A stretch of DNA of 64,000 nt, taken from assembly GCF_016918855.1 (NCBI RefSeq), contig NZ_JADKYB010000010.1, forward strand, positions 124,001-188,000, written 5' to 3'. Below are positions 35,401 through 44,220 of this stretch, piece after piece. This stretch comes from Actinacidiphila acididurans. GTDB lineage: Bacteria; Actinomycetota; Actinomycetes; Streptomycetales; Streptomycetaceae. The notes beneath the pieces are model-generated. The model ran no database searches. It was given only the letters and a program-made list of their open reading frames with translations, and had not been told where the DNA came from. A program made the translations under genes and the position numbers. Each line of letters begins with the position of its first letter. Positions within the stretch are counted from its first letter, which is position 1.

Positions 35401-38400
35401 CGCTGTCGCCGCCGGTGCCGACTTGGCCGTAGGCGAAGGTCCACGGGAGCTGACCCGGCGGGGTCAGCGTACGCAGGTGCCCAGCCGCGTCGTAGGAGTA
35501 CGCGGTCGCAAGGCCGCTGCGCGGGTCGGTCACGGAGACCAGCTGCCCGCTGGCGTCGTAGAGGTAGGTCGCGAGCACCGAGCTGGTCGCCGCGCCCGCG
35601 CCGGGGTCGGTGGCCCACAGCCTGAGCTGTTGCACCTGTCCGGCGAAGTCCCCGGGGGCGGATGCGGTGGCGGTGGTGGCGGGGCCGTAGTCGAACTCCA
35701 GGACCCGGCAGCCCTTAGTGGCGGGCTGGGCCGCGCACTGGTCGGCGGACACGGCCCCGGTCGGGGCGATCACGTAGCGGGGTTCGGCGAGGTAGCTGAC
35801 ACCGTCCGCTTGGCGGATCTCGTTGGACACCACGGTGGTGGCCGTCGCCGGACCGCCGCTGACCGTGTAGGAGGTCGTGAGCTGCCAGGTGGACTGACCC
35901 GTGTTGGTGCGGGTGAAGGTGTCCCGTTCCCCGTCGGTGGTGACCAGGGCGAACGAGGAGACCACGCCGCCCGACCGAGTGTCGGTGAGGGTGAGGCTCT
36001 CCGCGCCGGGCTCCGGCGTCCAGAGGTCACCGGAGGACGTCGAGGAGGCCAGGGTGAAGCCGGTCTCGGTGCCGTCGGCGGCGACCAGGTTCACGGCGTG
36101 CGAGTCGGAGGTCGGTTTGACGTAGGACCAGTCGCTGGGGGCGCCGGCGATACCGGAGACCCAGTTCGGCCCGAAGATGGCCAGGTGGCCGCTCTGGTCG
36201 GCGCCGTCGAGCGGATAGCGCGAGGACGCGCTGCGCGCTACCGACACCCCGAAGACGGACGCGTCGGTCGCGCTGAGTGTGAAGTCGCCGGTCAGCAGGT
36301 TGACTGAGCCGGGGCCGATGTCGCTGCTGGGCGCGTTGTCCGCCTTGCGGTTGATGGTGAAGGTCGCCGCAGGGGTGGTGTAGGTGGTGGAGCCGTTGGT
36401 GAACACGGCGCGCACCTGGAGAGACCCGTCGTCGGTGAACGTGGTGGCCGCGGCCCAGGTGAGGTCGTCGGGCTGCTGCGAGGACGCGAACGTCAGCGGC
36501 CAGGCCGCGACCGCGCCGCCGTCAGAGGTACGGACATCGGCGGGCGGGACCGGCTGCCAGGTCCCCAGGTCACCCACGCGGTACTGATAAGTGACGCCGG
36601 TGAAGCCGCCGTCCTGCTGACCGCTCAGGGTCACGCTGTCGTCGGTCACGTCGCCGGTGACCGGGGAGGCGAGGCTGGCCTGCCCGGCGCCGAAGGAGTA
36701 GCTCGTGTCGGCGGAGGTGTTGCCGGCCGCATCCACGCTGTGGACCTTGACAGTGTGCCATCCGGCCTTGAAGGTCAGCGTCTTGGTCACTGCGGTGCCG
36801 GTGGTAGCGGCGGTCGTCCAAGATCCGGTGTCGAGTTTGTAGACGACGCCGGTCAGGCCGCTGGCAGGTGGGGTGAAGGTGAACGAGCCGGAGAGGTTGC
36901 CGTTGCCGTCCGGGGTACCCGACCACGCCCCTGCGGGGAAGGCGGGGGCGACGATCGACGTGGTGGCCGGTGCCAAGGTGTCGACCGTGAAGGTGTTCCA
37001 CGCCGGCCAGGTCGTCGAGCCGTCCGTGCCATCGCGGGCCAGGGCCCGCCACTTGTAGCTGCCCTGCGCCAGCGCAGGCGCGGTCCAGGAGCCGGTGGTG
37101 CCGGAGGAGACCTGCGGCGAGTCGCCGCTTGCGATCATCGTGGTGCCGGCGGAGTTCCAGATCTCGAAGTGGTAGGTGAGCTTGTCACCGTCCGGGTCGG
37201 TGGCCTTGGCCTGCAGCGTGGGCGTGGTGTCCCTGGTGGCCGTGCCCGTCGCAGGGGAGACCAGGGTGGCCTGGCTCGGGTGGGAGTTGTAGTTGACCAC
37301 CAGCTTCGGCGCATAGCCCGGGGTGGTGTAGTTCGCCGAGCGGAACCGCCGCCAGGTGGTGGGGTCGGTTTCGTCCGCGCTGCGGACCTGGATGCCGTAG
37401 TTGGCCGCGCCGTTGGCCCAGTCCTGGACCATCCCGGTCAGCGTCCAGTTCGACCAGTTCGCCGGGCACGAGGCGTCGTACCCCCAGTGGCCGGTGTTGG
37501 TGTACATGTTCGTCGTCGTGGTCGACGGCTGCGCACCCCAGGTGAGCGTGGTCGTGTCCAGGGGCGAGGTGACCCGCTTGGCCTGGGTGCCCGGGCCGGT
37601 CGTGGCGCAGGTCGCCGAGTAGTACGAGTACAGCGACATCGTCGCGCCCAGGATGTGCTTACCCGCGAACTTCGACACGTCGAACTTCACGTACGAGCGC
37701 GCCACGTCCGTACCGGTGTCGTAGGTGCCGGCCTTCAGCTCCTGCGACCCGAGCTGGGAGTCTGGGTAGTCCGGGGTCTGCACCCAGGTGTCGGTGGTGA
37801 CCGCCAGCGTCGAGGACGGGTCGATCGTGACCGGATACGTCAGATCTTGCGCAAAGAACGCCGGGTCGGGCGTGAGCACCAGCGTCGTGGAGCCGTCGCT
37901 GCCGGTTTCGATGCTGGTGGCGACTTCATGCTGGTGCACTGGCTCACCGGAGACCGGGTCCTTGGAGGCGTCCCACATGTGCGGGGCGGCGGCCTCGGCC
38001 ACCACTGTGCCCGCCGCATCCTTCAGCAGCAGATGCCCCGTGCCCGCGTCCTTCGACAGACTCAGGCCCTTGAGGGTCAGCGGGATCCGGTACGACACCG
38101 GCCCCGTCGGGGCCTGGGCGAGTACGACCGACTGCTCGAAGCCCTGCGCCAGCGCCTGCACCGTCAGCGACGCACCGCCGCCCATGTCGTAGGTGGCCGT
38201 GCTGCCGTCGACCCTGGGCGCGGGCAGCATGCTCGACCACTGCAGCCCGAACGTCCGCGACCCGTCACTGACCGACGCCAGGTCCTTGTCACCGCCGTCG
38301 GAGACCGCCACATCCGCCACGGCCGCCCGCGGCTTCAACGCCGACCCCGCATCCGTCAAGGCGGTGTCGACGTCCTTCCACGAACCATCGCCCTGCTTGA

Positions 38401-38776
38401 CCCGCACCGGGCCCGCGTACGCCTCCGTCGTCAGCGAACCGTCCGCCTCCACAAACGTGGAGGAGTCCGCGGTCCGCTCGTTCAGCACCTCGATCCGCTG
38501 GCCCTGCAACCTGGCCATCAGCCGCGCCGACGCCTCATCAGACGCCTCGGCAGGACCATATGACGGGGCCTGTGCCGGCGCCTCGGCCACCACCTGGTAC
38601 TCCGGGGCAACGGCAACCGCCGCCCCGGCCTCCCCCACCACCGTGGCCGCCGACACCGCCAACCCCAGGGCCACTGCCCCGGACACCCGCCGCAACCATC
38701 GCGGAGACCACCTCAACGGTCGTCTCAACCTGCCGCCGGGCAAACCGCGCCCGGAGCCCCCCCACCATCTGACCAC
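32423..38776 (-). CDS. Secreted RHS/YD-repeat polymorphic toxin with DUF6973-like C-terminal domain
   Basis: 2117 aa from GTG 38776, which has AAGGGAG 6 nt upstream. A long twin-arginine-free signal region (VSGAVALGLAVSAATVVGEA) is followed by a DNRLRE-type region at about 320-500 (YPDSQLGSQELKAGT, ARSYVKFDVSKF, TLTWGAQPS). Fibronectin-like domains (about 500-800) and many YD/RHS repeats come next (YDASGQLVSVTDPRSG, GYDAQDRPVTSADSAPG). The RHS core ends at LYDPLAGAFTSIDPVDGGSG, NAYSYCSSDPVNC. The last 160 residues are unrelated: YADAFQHILWMTLLS, GRRHEDYPGN and AYHNNQLGADIGSWM, a His/Asn pattern like DUF6973. RHS shells enclose and deliver such toxin tips to competitors. The gene downstream may give immunity. 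Confidence 0.9.
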   Translation of the reverse strand: MVRWWGGSGRGLPGGRLRRPLRWSPRWLRRVSGAVALGLAVSAATVVGEAGAAVAVAPEYQVVAEAPAQAPSYGPAEASDEASARLMARLQGQRIEVLNERTADSSTFVEADGSLTTEAYAGPVRVKQGDGSWKDVDTALTDAGSALKPRAAVADVAVSDGGDKDLASVSDGSRTFGLQWSSMLPAPRVDGSTATYDMGGGASLTVQALAQGFEQSVVLAQAPTGPVSYRIPLTLKGLSLSKDAGTGHLLLKDAAGTVVAEAAAPHMWDASKDPVSGEPVHQHEVATSIETGSDGSTTLVLTPDPAFFAQDLTYPVTIDPSSTLAVTTDTWVQTPDYPDSQLGSQELKAGTYDTGTDVARSYVKFDVSKFAGKHILGATMSLYSYYSATCATTGPGTQAKRVTSPLDTTTLTWGAQPSTTTTNMYTNTGHWGYDASCPANWSNWTLTGMVQDWANGAANYGIQVRSADETDPTTWRRFRSANYTTPGYAPKLVVNYNSHPSQATLVSPATGTATRDTTPTLQAKATDPDGDKLTYHFEIWNSAGTTMIASGDSPQVSSGTTGSWTAPALAQGSYKWRALARDGTDGSTTWPAWNTFTVDTLAPATTSIVAPAFPAGAWSGTPDGNGNLSGSFTFTPPASGLTGVVYKLDTGSWTTAATTGTAVTKTLTFKAGWHTVKVHSVDAAGNTSADTSYSFGAGQASLASPVTGDVTDDSVTLSGQQDGGFTGVTYQYRVGDLGTWQPVPPADVRTSDGGAVAAWPLTFASSQQPDDLTWAAATTFTDDGSLQVRAVFTNGSTTYTTPAATFTINRKADNAPSSDIGPGSVNLLTGDFTLSATDASVFGVSVARSASSRYPLDGADQSGHLAIFGPNWVSGIAGAPSDWSYVKPTSDSHAVNLVAADGTETGFTLASSTSSGDLWTPEPGAESLTLTDTRSGGVVSSFALVTTDGERDTFTRTNTGQSTWQLTTSYTVSGGPATATTVVSNEIRQADGVSYLAEPRYVIAPTGAVSADQCAAQPATKGCRVLEFDYGPATTATASAPGDFAGQVQQLRLWATDPGAGAATSSVLATYLYDASGQLVSVTDPRSGLATAYSYDAAGHLRTLTPPGQLPWTFAYGQVGTGGDSGPGMLLSVSRPTLATGTTDTVDGTATTSVVYQVPVSGDGAPYPLDSATTSTWDQTDNPVSGTAIIPPGGEPASHDGTQLTAAAYATATIDYSDANGRAVNTAGPGGAITTTEYDTDGNVVRELTADNRALALGTTTSSDSLLADRLAKADGTAERADLLSSETDYTVSASSGDELDTGDYGPLHTVVLTHDLTGPLGMLPAGTSVAARAHTVQNYDEGRPSDAAVSDMPTSRTSGAAVEGYPSDGDSLRTVSVYDWDTGNLLKDVDDPDGLDLTAAYTYDDNGNQLTETQPDQDATNTTDTLYWSATGTGSCQGRPEWDGWICQTSPAAPATGGANPGELPVKSFTYDRYGNTISETDTANGQTRTVTTAYDPAEREKSVQVTSTTGTALAEADQTYDPSTGQVATQSNGTQTITKHYDALGRQVSYTDGNGNSSTTGYDAQDRPVTSADSAPGTTTWTYDPTTGRTLSITDSVAGTFTATGYDADGNLLGEKLPGGYTLTRTIDTDGQQTGRTYTDASGEVVLYDQADLAVTGQQTDHVENNGTTLTTGFQYDVSGRLTRAQDDTGDSCTTRSYTFASAARFDRTGLSTGRSATDCADATADTTTTTTVNHGYDSADRFTDAGYTYDAFGNAVTAPGASLAYYANNLPRSETTATAKQIWYLDAAQRLASTDNQTSTDGGSTWTDQGTTVNHYDGDSDSPAWTQDPSGGVTRYVDDLSGGLAAVTGSSTSLQFANLHGDIATTVDLSSGAISAAFYDEFGNTANTSRFGWLGTAERRADTPTGLILMGVRLYDPLAGAFTSIDPVDGGSGNAYSYCSSDPVNCSDTTGTYSESENNNSTHAERKWCRWPSRWRVCDIILSDAHAARSTALRVFHVTLKSMGRSYADAFQHILWMTLLSWDIGPGSALAAGRRHEDYPGNPSSAKKMAYHNNQLGADIGSWMKSTFHYSRHGGVFANTVVQYALLYACYDSRVGVPKYIASQYKVCIRYGYY

Positions 38777-38839
38777 GACGAACTCCCTTGGTAGCTCAGA
38801 GCAGTTGAGCCTCAACGGCCCAAAACCAAAGGATCTTCA

Positions 38840-39000
38840 CACGAACAACACAGCCAAGACAGCCCGACAAATGATCTCAGCAAATAATTGGTTAACAAAA
38901 AGTAATGAATAAATAAGTAAAGTTATCCAATTGCAAAACGCAAGTAGAATGACATATCATCATTAATCCGATGCGCGCATAGGTCAAATGTAACGTAACG
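38840..39000. promoter_or_regulatory. AT-rich island upstream of the RHS gene
   Basis: About 160 bp here are strikingly AT-rich for this genome (runs such as AATAAATAAGTAAAG and TTATCCAATTGCAAAAC), just upstream of the RHS start on the minus strand. It probably holds the RHS promoter and may be a site for nucleoid proteins such as Lsr2. Individual -35/-10 boxes are too many to choose between. Confidence 0.5.
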
Positions 39001-39077
39001 GACTCCAAACGCGCCATGGGCATGACGAACAGCACACCACCTCACCGGAACCACTCAGCACCCGGTCATTCCTCGCC

Positions 39078-39350
39078 TTGTTCTGTGGGGAGCGGGGGGA
39101 TCCCGAGGGCGACCATCCCGCCGTCCTCGACTCCCGCAGTGAGCTGGGGCACTGGCGCGGGAAAGCGGGCGATGCCGCGGGCGCTGCTGCCGCGTACGCT
39201 GAACTGCTCCAGGACCATCTGCGGATCTTCGGACCCGACCATCCCCACACCCTCACCACCCGAGGCGATGTCGCCCGCTGGCAGGGAGAGGCCGGGGACG
39301 CGGATGGGGCAGCAACCGCGTGCACCGAACTGCACGCGAGCGCGGCGGCC
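39078..39350 (+). pseudogene. Fragment of a tetratricopeptide-repeat protein
   Basis: The frame reads ELGHWRGKAGDAAGAAAAYA, ELLQDHLRIFGPDHPHTLTT, then RGDVARWQGEAGDADGAATA. These are the TPR units found at the C-terminus of large Streptomyces NB-ARC or STAND-type proteins. Only about two repeats remain, and the frame then runs into unrelated sequence. No ATPase part is nearby, so this is a remnant. Confidence 0.65.
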
Positions 39351-40682
39351 GTTCGGATGGGGGATGTGCCGCTGGGAAACCCTCCGTTGCCGACCCGCCG
39401 GCCCAGGGCTGAGCGAGTCCGGCAGCACCCTCAACCCACTGTCGACGCGCGGCACGGGACCTGCAGCCGAAGCAACTCCCGCGAGCGTCGTGCAGGCGGC
39501 CGGCGGAAGTGTGGCCGCCGGATACGTCAAGGAGTTCCACCACCACGAGCACGCTACTACCCAGCTACCGGTGGTCTGGCCCCTTCAGGTGGGGGCGATC
39601 CCGCCGGCTCCGGGCGGACGCTGGCCTCGCCGCTGCCCATCGCCTGGGTGACCGCGGATTCCGCCTACGGCCAGGAATGGCGCTTCCGCCGGATGCTGGA
39701 GGAAGCCAGCGTCGGCTACGTCCTGGCGATGCCGAAGTCCCAGCACGTCCATGCCGTGGGCCGGATCGACTTCGCTGTCGCCCAGGCGCCCGGCGAGGTG
39801 TGGGAACGCCACTCCTGCGGCGACGGAGCAAAGGGCCCGCGCGTCTACGACCGGGCAGCCGCCCGCCTGCCCGCCATCGACGACTTCGACGGCGACACAC
39901 CCGCCCACCACCGGTGGGTGCTGGCCCGCCGCAGCCTGGCCCCCCGGGACGAGATCGCCTACTACCTGGCCTACGCCCCCGCCAGCACCGCGGTGGCCGA
40001 GTTGGTGCGCATCGCCGGCACACGCTGGGCGATCGAGGAAGCCTTCGTGCGACACGAGGTTGCTTGAGCTGAGTGAACTCACCGAGAGGAGGATCTGTTG
40101 AAGAGGGTGTAGTTCCGGGCCAGTGCTCAGGGCCTGTCCCCGCCCCGGCGTGCGTTCCTGGTAACGGGAGGGTGTGAAGCCCGGGGGAAAAGCCCAAGGA
40201 CTCCCGTTCCATCCGGGGGTTACAGGCAAGGGGAATGAGCGGACGGGTGAATGCGAATGAACCCTTGGCTATGCCTCGTAACTTCGAACTCCGCCAGATG
40301 GGATGTTTCAGCGGAGTACAGGACTGGCCGTTGGAAAGCGGCAGGCGCCGGCTGGTGAGAAGCAGACAGCCGGGAGAGCACCGCCGTCCCGGGGTAGAGA
40401 GGGCACCCACCCCGCTCGTATCTCGCTCAAGCAGAACGTGGAAACCCCGCAAGGGTCCCGGTTGCCCCGCGCACCGGGTAGGCCGACCGCAAGGAACGCT
40501 GAATCCCCTGGCGGGAACAGGATGGCCCAAGAAGCGAATGCCGGTTGCCGAAAGGAAGCAGGAATCCGGGACAGTACGACTGGCAACTCCACCGGTCGTC
40601 CCGCATAACTGGCCGGATAGGGTCCGGGTGACCCGACCCGCAAGGGTGCTGACGTGGGTCAGGTGAGCCTGCGAAGAGGACA

Positions 40683-42236
40683 ATGACAAAGACGACGGAA
40701 CTGAAGGGCACGTTAGACGCCACGCCACACGTCGGCGCGGTGAACGGACCGGAAGACGACTTCCTCAACTGGCATGCCATCGATTGGGATGCGGCCGAGG
40801 AGAACGTACGCCGTCTGCGCCAGCGGATCTTCGCGGCGTCGCAGGCAGGGGACCTGAAGAGGGTCCGCAATTTGCAGAAGCTGATGCTCCGTAGCCGCAG
40901 CAACACGCTGGTCAGCGTGCGACGGGTGACGGAGGTCAATGCTGGCCGCCGGACGGCGGGCGTCGACGGCAGAGTCGTGCTCACGGCCCCAGGAAAGGCC
41001 GAACTGGCCACCTGGATCCAGCACGGCTCGGCTTCGCGGAAGCCCCGGCCTGCCCGGCGTGTCTACATTCCGAAGAGCAACGGAAAGCGGCGTCCACTCG
41101 GGATTCCCGTCATCGTTGACAGGGTGCTGCAAGCACGGACGGTCAACGCGCTGGAGCCCGAATGGGAGGCCCGTTTCGAGCCCAAGTCCTACGGGTTCAG
41201 ACCGGGCAGGGGTTGCCAGGACGCGATCCAGGCAATATTCACCGTCGCGCACGGAAAGAGTCCGAAGCGACAGTGGGTTCTGGATGCGGACCTGGCAGCG
41301 GCGTTCGACCGCATCAATCACGAGCACCTCGTCACGATGCTGGGCACGTTCCCCGCAAAGGGAATGGCGACCCGATGGCTGAAAGCCGGAGTCATCGAGA
41401 AGGAGTGCTTCACCGCCACCGAGGAAGGAACACCTCAAGGAGGCGTGATCAGCCCTCTTCTGCTCAATATTGCTCTCCACGGGATGGAGAAGGCTGCCGG
41501 AGTCCGCTACTACACCGGCGGGAGCCATGCCGGTGAGACAATACCGGGCTCGCCGGTGTTGATCAGGTATGCCGACGACTTGCTCGTCTTCGCTCACTCC
41601 AGAGTCGAAGCGGAGCAGGCCAAGGCACGACTGGCCACCTGGCTGAAGCCGAGAGGTCTGGTCTTCAACGAGGACAAGACGAACATTGTCCAACTCAACG
41701 ACGGCTGCGACTTCCTGGGCTTCAACATCCGCCGCTACCGCGGCGGGACGGTGCTACTGATCAAGCCGAGCACGGCAGCCGTGCGACGGATCCGGAAACG
41801 GCTGGCCGCCGAAGTCAAGGCTCTGCGAGGAGCCAACGCTGAAGCGGTGATTCACAAGCTCAACCCGATCATCCGGGGATGGGCGGCCTACTACCGGAGC
41901 GTGGTGTCCAGTCGGGTCTTCCACGGGCTGGACGCCTACATGTGGAAACTCATCTACAAATGGGCGACCCACACGCACGCGAACAAGCCGAAACGCTGGG
42001 TCATCACCCGCTACTTCGGCATGTTCAACAAGGCCAGGCGGGACCGGTGGGTCTTCGGTGACCGCGACAGCGGCCACTACCTCACCAAGTTCTCCTGGAC
42101 GAAGATCGTCCGGCATCAGATGGTCAAGGGAACAGCGTCCGTCGACGACCCCGCCCTGACCGACTACTGGGCCGAACGACGTCGCAGACGCAGGCCAGCG
42201 CCTCGACCTGCCGGCGAGCCTGAAGGGCTTGCTTGA
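40683..42236 (+). CDS. Group II intron reverse transcriptase/maturase
   Basis: 517 aa; ATG 40683 has GAGGAC 1-6 nt upstream. RT motifs in order: TAGVDGRVVLT, ARRVYIPKSNGKRRPLGIP (RT-1/2), YGFRPGRGCQDAI, WVLDADLAAAFDRINHEHL (catalytic Asp), GTPQGGVISPLLLNIALHGM, IRYADDLLVFAH (YADD at 296-299) and FLGFNIRRYRGG. The maturase X domain follows (IIRGWAAYYRSVV; KRWVITRYFGMFNKARRDRW). The protein ends DPALTDYWAERRRRRRPAP without the C-terminal HNH endonuclease, so it would rely on nicked or single-stranded DNA for priming. It binds its own intron RNA to splice and move it. Confidence 0.93.
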   Translation: MTKTTELKGTLDATPHVGAVNGPEDDFLNWHAIDWDAAEENVRRLRQRIFAASQAGDLKRVRNLQKLMLRSRSNTLVSVRRVTEVNAGRRTAGVDGRVVLTAPGKAELATWIQHGSASRKPRPARRVYIPKSNGKRRPLGIPVIVDRVLQARTVNALEPEWEARFEPKSYGFRPGRGCQDAIQAIFTVAHGKSPKRQWVLDADLAAAFDRINHEHLVTMLGTFPAKGMATRWLKAGVIEKECFTATEEGTPQGGVISPLLLNIALHGMEKAAGVRYYTGGSHAGETIPGSPVLIRYADDLLVFAHSRVEAEQAKARLATWLKPRGLVFNEDKTNIVQLNDGCDFLGFNIRRYRGGTVLLIKPSTAAVRRIRKRLAAEVKALRGANAEAVIHKLNPIIRGWAAYYRSVVSSRVFHGLDAYMWKLIYKWATHTHANKPKRWVITRYFGMFNKARRDRWVFGDRDSGHYLTKFSWTKIVRHQMVKGTASVDDPALTDYWAERRRRRRPAPRPAGEPEGLA

Positions 42237-42269
42237 GCCGTGTGCTCGGACAACGGGCCCGCACGGTTC
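42235..42269 (+). ncRNA. Group II intron domain V
   Basis: The segment begins GAGCCGTGTGC and ends GCACGGTTC, pairing to the compact hairpin with the AGC catalytic triad typical of domain V. Domain VI follows at about 42277-42304 as a GGACCGCCGC/GCGGCGGTCC hairpin. Confidence 0.85.
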
Positions 42270-42660
42270 TGAGGGGGGACCGCCGCAGCAATGCGGCGGT
42301 CCTACCCGACCAGGCCGCGAAGAACGAGTGCGGCCTGGACCAGTACGAGGTCCGCCGTTACGTCGGTTGGTACCGCCACATCACCCTGGCCATGCTCGCG
42401 CACGCCTTCCTGGCCGCGATGGCAGCCCATGCCCTTGAAAGGGGGGCCGGAGAAACGGTTCGAGCGGCCTCGTTCCCCTCACCGTGGCAGAAGTCCGAAG
42501 GCTCCTGGACCTTGCCCATCCCCGCGCAGCCCGGCACTCCTCACCCAGACACCAACTCCACTGGTCCAGCTGGCGCCGCCGCCACCAGGCCATCGCCCGA
42601 CACTGCCACTACCAGCGCCGCACGCAGCCCGATCGGGTGAGTCACGAACCACCACCGACC

Positions 42661-42834
42661 TGACAACGCGTCAGCCAACTAGGCTCCAAAAGGGCCCTGT
42701 GACCAGGACAAATGGAGAACCGCAACTGGAGTACTAGCGGGACCGAACGCAGTAAGTTACCGTCAAAGTACGCTCACGGGCGCTGCGTCCACGGACATCC
42801 GGACCTACGGGTCCTCTCCTTATGAGGAGTTTGC
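42661..42834. other. Short gap after the IS701 remnant
   Basis: No gene. It probably contains the promoter of the gene at 42835; GTTACCGTCAAAGTACG-type sequence around 42755 is slightly AT-richer than its surroundings. Confidence 0.3.
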
Positions 42835-43317
42835 GTGCTTACGCTCACACCCATCGAACGCGACATGCACCGCCTTCTGCGTTCCCTTGCGAAGGCCGGC
42901 GATCCGGTCGACCCGCTTTCCGCCTGCATCGGCTACAAGGAATTTGTACAGCGCGTTGATCCGCACGGCTTGGACCCCTATACGTCGCGGGGTCAGATGC
43001 GCGGACTCTACCCGAAGCTCGGCCACATCAGCGTGTACGAGCACCAGCATGGTCGGCCGCTGCTGTCGGCGCTTGTCATTCGCAAGGCAACCGGCCGACC
43101 TGGGTCCGGCTTTGCCGACCTAGCGTCACAGCTCGGCTTCGAAGCCGCCGAGGAGGACGAGTTCTGGAAGCATCAGGTGGCACAGGTCGTGCGCTTTTGG
43201 GCCGCTGACGATCCGGTCATGCTGATGGACTCCGCGATGGACCAGGTGCTGAAGGAGCTTGGCTCGATCAGGCGCGCCGTACGCCGACTCACCGCGAGGC
43301 CCGGCGAGAAGGGCTGA
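42835..43317 (+). CDS. Conserved hypothetical protein
   Basis: 160 aa from GTG 42835, with AGGAG 6 nt upstream. The sequence is well formed: LTLTPIERDMHRLLRSLAKA, YKEFVQRVDPHGLDPYTSRG, MRGLYPKLGHISVYEHQHGR, then PLLSALVIRKATGRPGSGFA. The N-terminal half may be a small alpha/beta fold; the C-terminal half is helical (EDEFWKHQVAQVVRFWAADD). Similar proteins occur in actinobacterial accessory regions, but I cannot name a family or function. Confidence 0.7.
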   Translation: MLTLTPIERDMHRLLRSLAKAGDPVDPLSACIGYKEFVQRVDPHGLDPYTSRGQMRGLYPKLGHISVYEHQHGRPLLSALVIRKATGRPGSGFADLASQLGFEAAEEDEFWKHQVAQVVRFWAADDPVMLMDSAMDQVLKELGSIRRAVRRLTARPGEKG

Positions 43318-43496
43318 GACCAGCGGACTGCTTCGCGGGCCGCGTGCCCCGTCTCGGTCCCCTGAGCACCGCTTGACGGTGTGCGCGGTGAGGACCTGCC
43401 TCTTGGCAGGCCCTCACCGAGAGAAGAGGCGCGGCATGACTGCCCGCACCGGGAGCGGCAGCGTAGGGCGCAGCGGCCCCGCGGCGGGGTTCAGCC
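43318..43496. other. Short gap without a gene
   Basis: About 180 bp with no supported feature; a short inverted repeat around GGACCTGCCTCTTGGCAGGCCCTC (43390-43415) may form a hairpin. Confidence 0.3.
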
Positions 43497-43802
43497 ATGA
43501 GTGCCGCACAGGGCATTGATGATGATCTGGACGGGATGTCCTTCCTGGATCTGGTGGACGACCCAGCCACCGACGCGGTCGCGCACCTGCACCGGCTGCG
43601 CGGCCTGCTGCTGGAACAGCGCGGCCATGCCGCTGCCACGGTGACGGCCATCGACAGGGAATTGGAGGCACTCGTAATGGGAATCAGAACGACGCCGGAG
43701 GTACAACTCAAAGTGCTCGGCGCCCCCCGGACCGCCTACGAGCGGAGAGGTCAGCCGGTGCGGCTGACAAAGACGACCAATGCGACCACACTCTGTGCCT
43801 AA
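43497..43802 (+). CDS. Small hypothetical protein
   Basis: 101 aa from ATG 43497 (MSAAQGIDDDLDGMSFLDLV). A helical middle (DAVAHLHRLRGLLLEQRGHA) ends at a short basic tail. The ribosome site is weak. The last part (RTTPEVQLKVLGAPRTAYER) looks less regular and the gene may be truncated or out of frame at its 3' end. No family is recognised. Confidence 0.45.
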   Translation: MSAAQGIDDDLDGMSFLDLVDDPATDAVAHLHRLRGLLLEQRGHAAATVTAIDRELEALVMGIRTTPEVQLKVLGAPRTAYERRGQPVRLTKTTNATTLCA

Positions 43803-43892
43803 CAGATCATCAGAGGGCGTTCTGAGAGTATTCGGCAAGTGGCGGTGGGGGGCTTGCTCCTGGCGGACGTGCATCGGCGACCACTTCCCACG

Positions 43893-44220
43893 ATGCTGTA
43901 CGAGGCAGCGTTGCGCGATACTCGTCCTGTGGACTGGTACGGGCAAGCCAGGGCAGCGGAACGGCGCCGGGATTGGGATGAGGCCATCGCGTTGGTAAGC
44001 GCCCACGCCGAGTGCTACTCCACCGATCCCTACAGGCACGACAACCATCTGTGGCATATGGATTTGCTCGCCCGTGCGGAACGACTGTCGGAACTCGCAG
44101 AGCGCGCTTTCACGGATGTCCACGCACGGCGGAGACTCAACAGGTCGCTTCACGAGCGGGGGATGGAGGCGGCGCAACGCAACCACGCCGAAGACGGTGG
44201 TCGTGGTGCTCGGTCGGCTA
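43893..44220 (+). pseudogene. Conserved gene truncated by IS5-family insertion
   Basis: From ATG 43893 the frame reads LRDTRPVDWYGQARAAERRR, DWDEAIALVSAHAECYSTDP and HDNHLWHMDLLARAERLSEL, then ERAFTDVHARRRLNRSLHER. Relatives I recall continue for about 40 more residues after AEDGDRGAL. Here the sequence after AEDGGRGA runs into the IS end near 44208 and stops at 44229. It is a TPR-like helical protein missing its C-terminus. Function unknown. Confidence 0.6.

Larger units (their letters stand above)
40047..42310 (+). mobile_element. Group II intron, complete
   Basis: 2264 bp. The 5' end is GTGCGAC, matching the GUGYG start, and the 3' end is CCTACCCGAC, ending in AC with a candidate branch A seven bases from the end. 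A non-coding 5' part of about 635 bp precedes the reverse transcriptase gene. Domains V and VI follow it. Removing the intron restores the IS701 transposase reading frame (EEAF/QAAK), so it is a precise insertion and may still splice. Confidence 0.85.
39620..42660 (+). mobile_element. IS701-family transposase remnant split by a group II intron
   Basis: The 5' exon reads PIAWVTADSAYGQEWRFRRM, GYVLAMPKSQ and ends GTRWAIEEAF at 40046. The 3' exon resumes exactly at 42311 with QAAKNECGLDQYEVRRYVGW and YRHITLAMLAHAFLAAMAAH. These join in frame as one IS701-type transposase C-terminal half. The N-terminal half (before about 39620) is gone. Near 42460 a one-base shift leads to the usual ending (LTVAEVRRLLDLAHP, WSSWRRRHQAIARHCHYQRR) by about 42640. 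No inverted repeats were pinned down. Confidence 0.75.

Noticed and set aside
33188..38563. Long plus-strand ORFs opposite the RHS gene
   Set aside because: They are Gly/Arg/Val-rich shadows of the YD repeats with no start signals or known domains.
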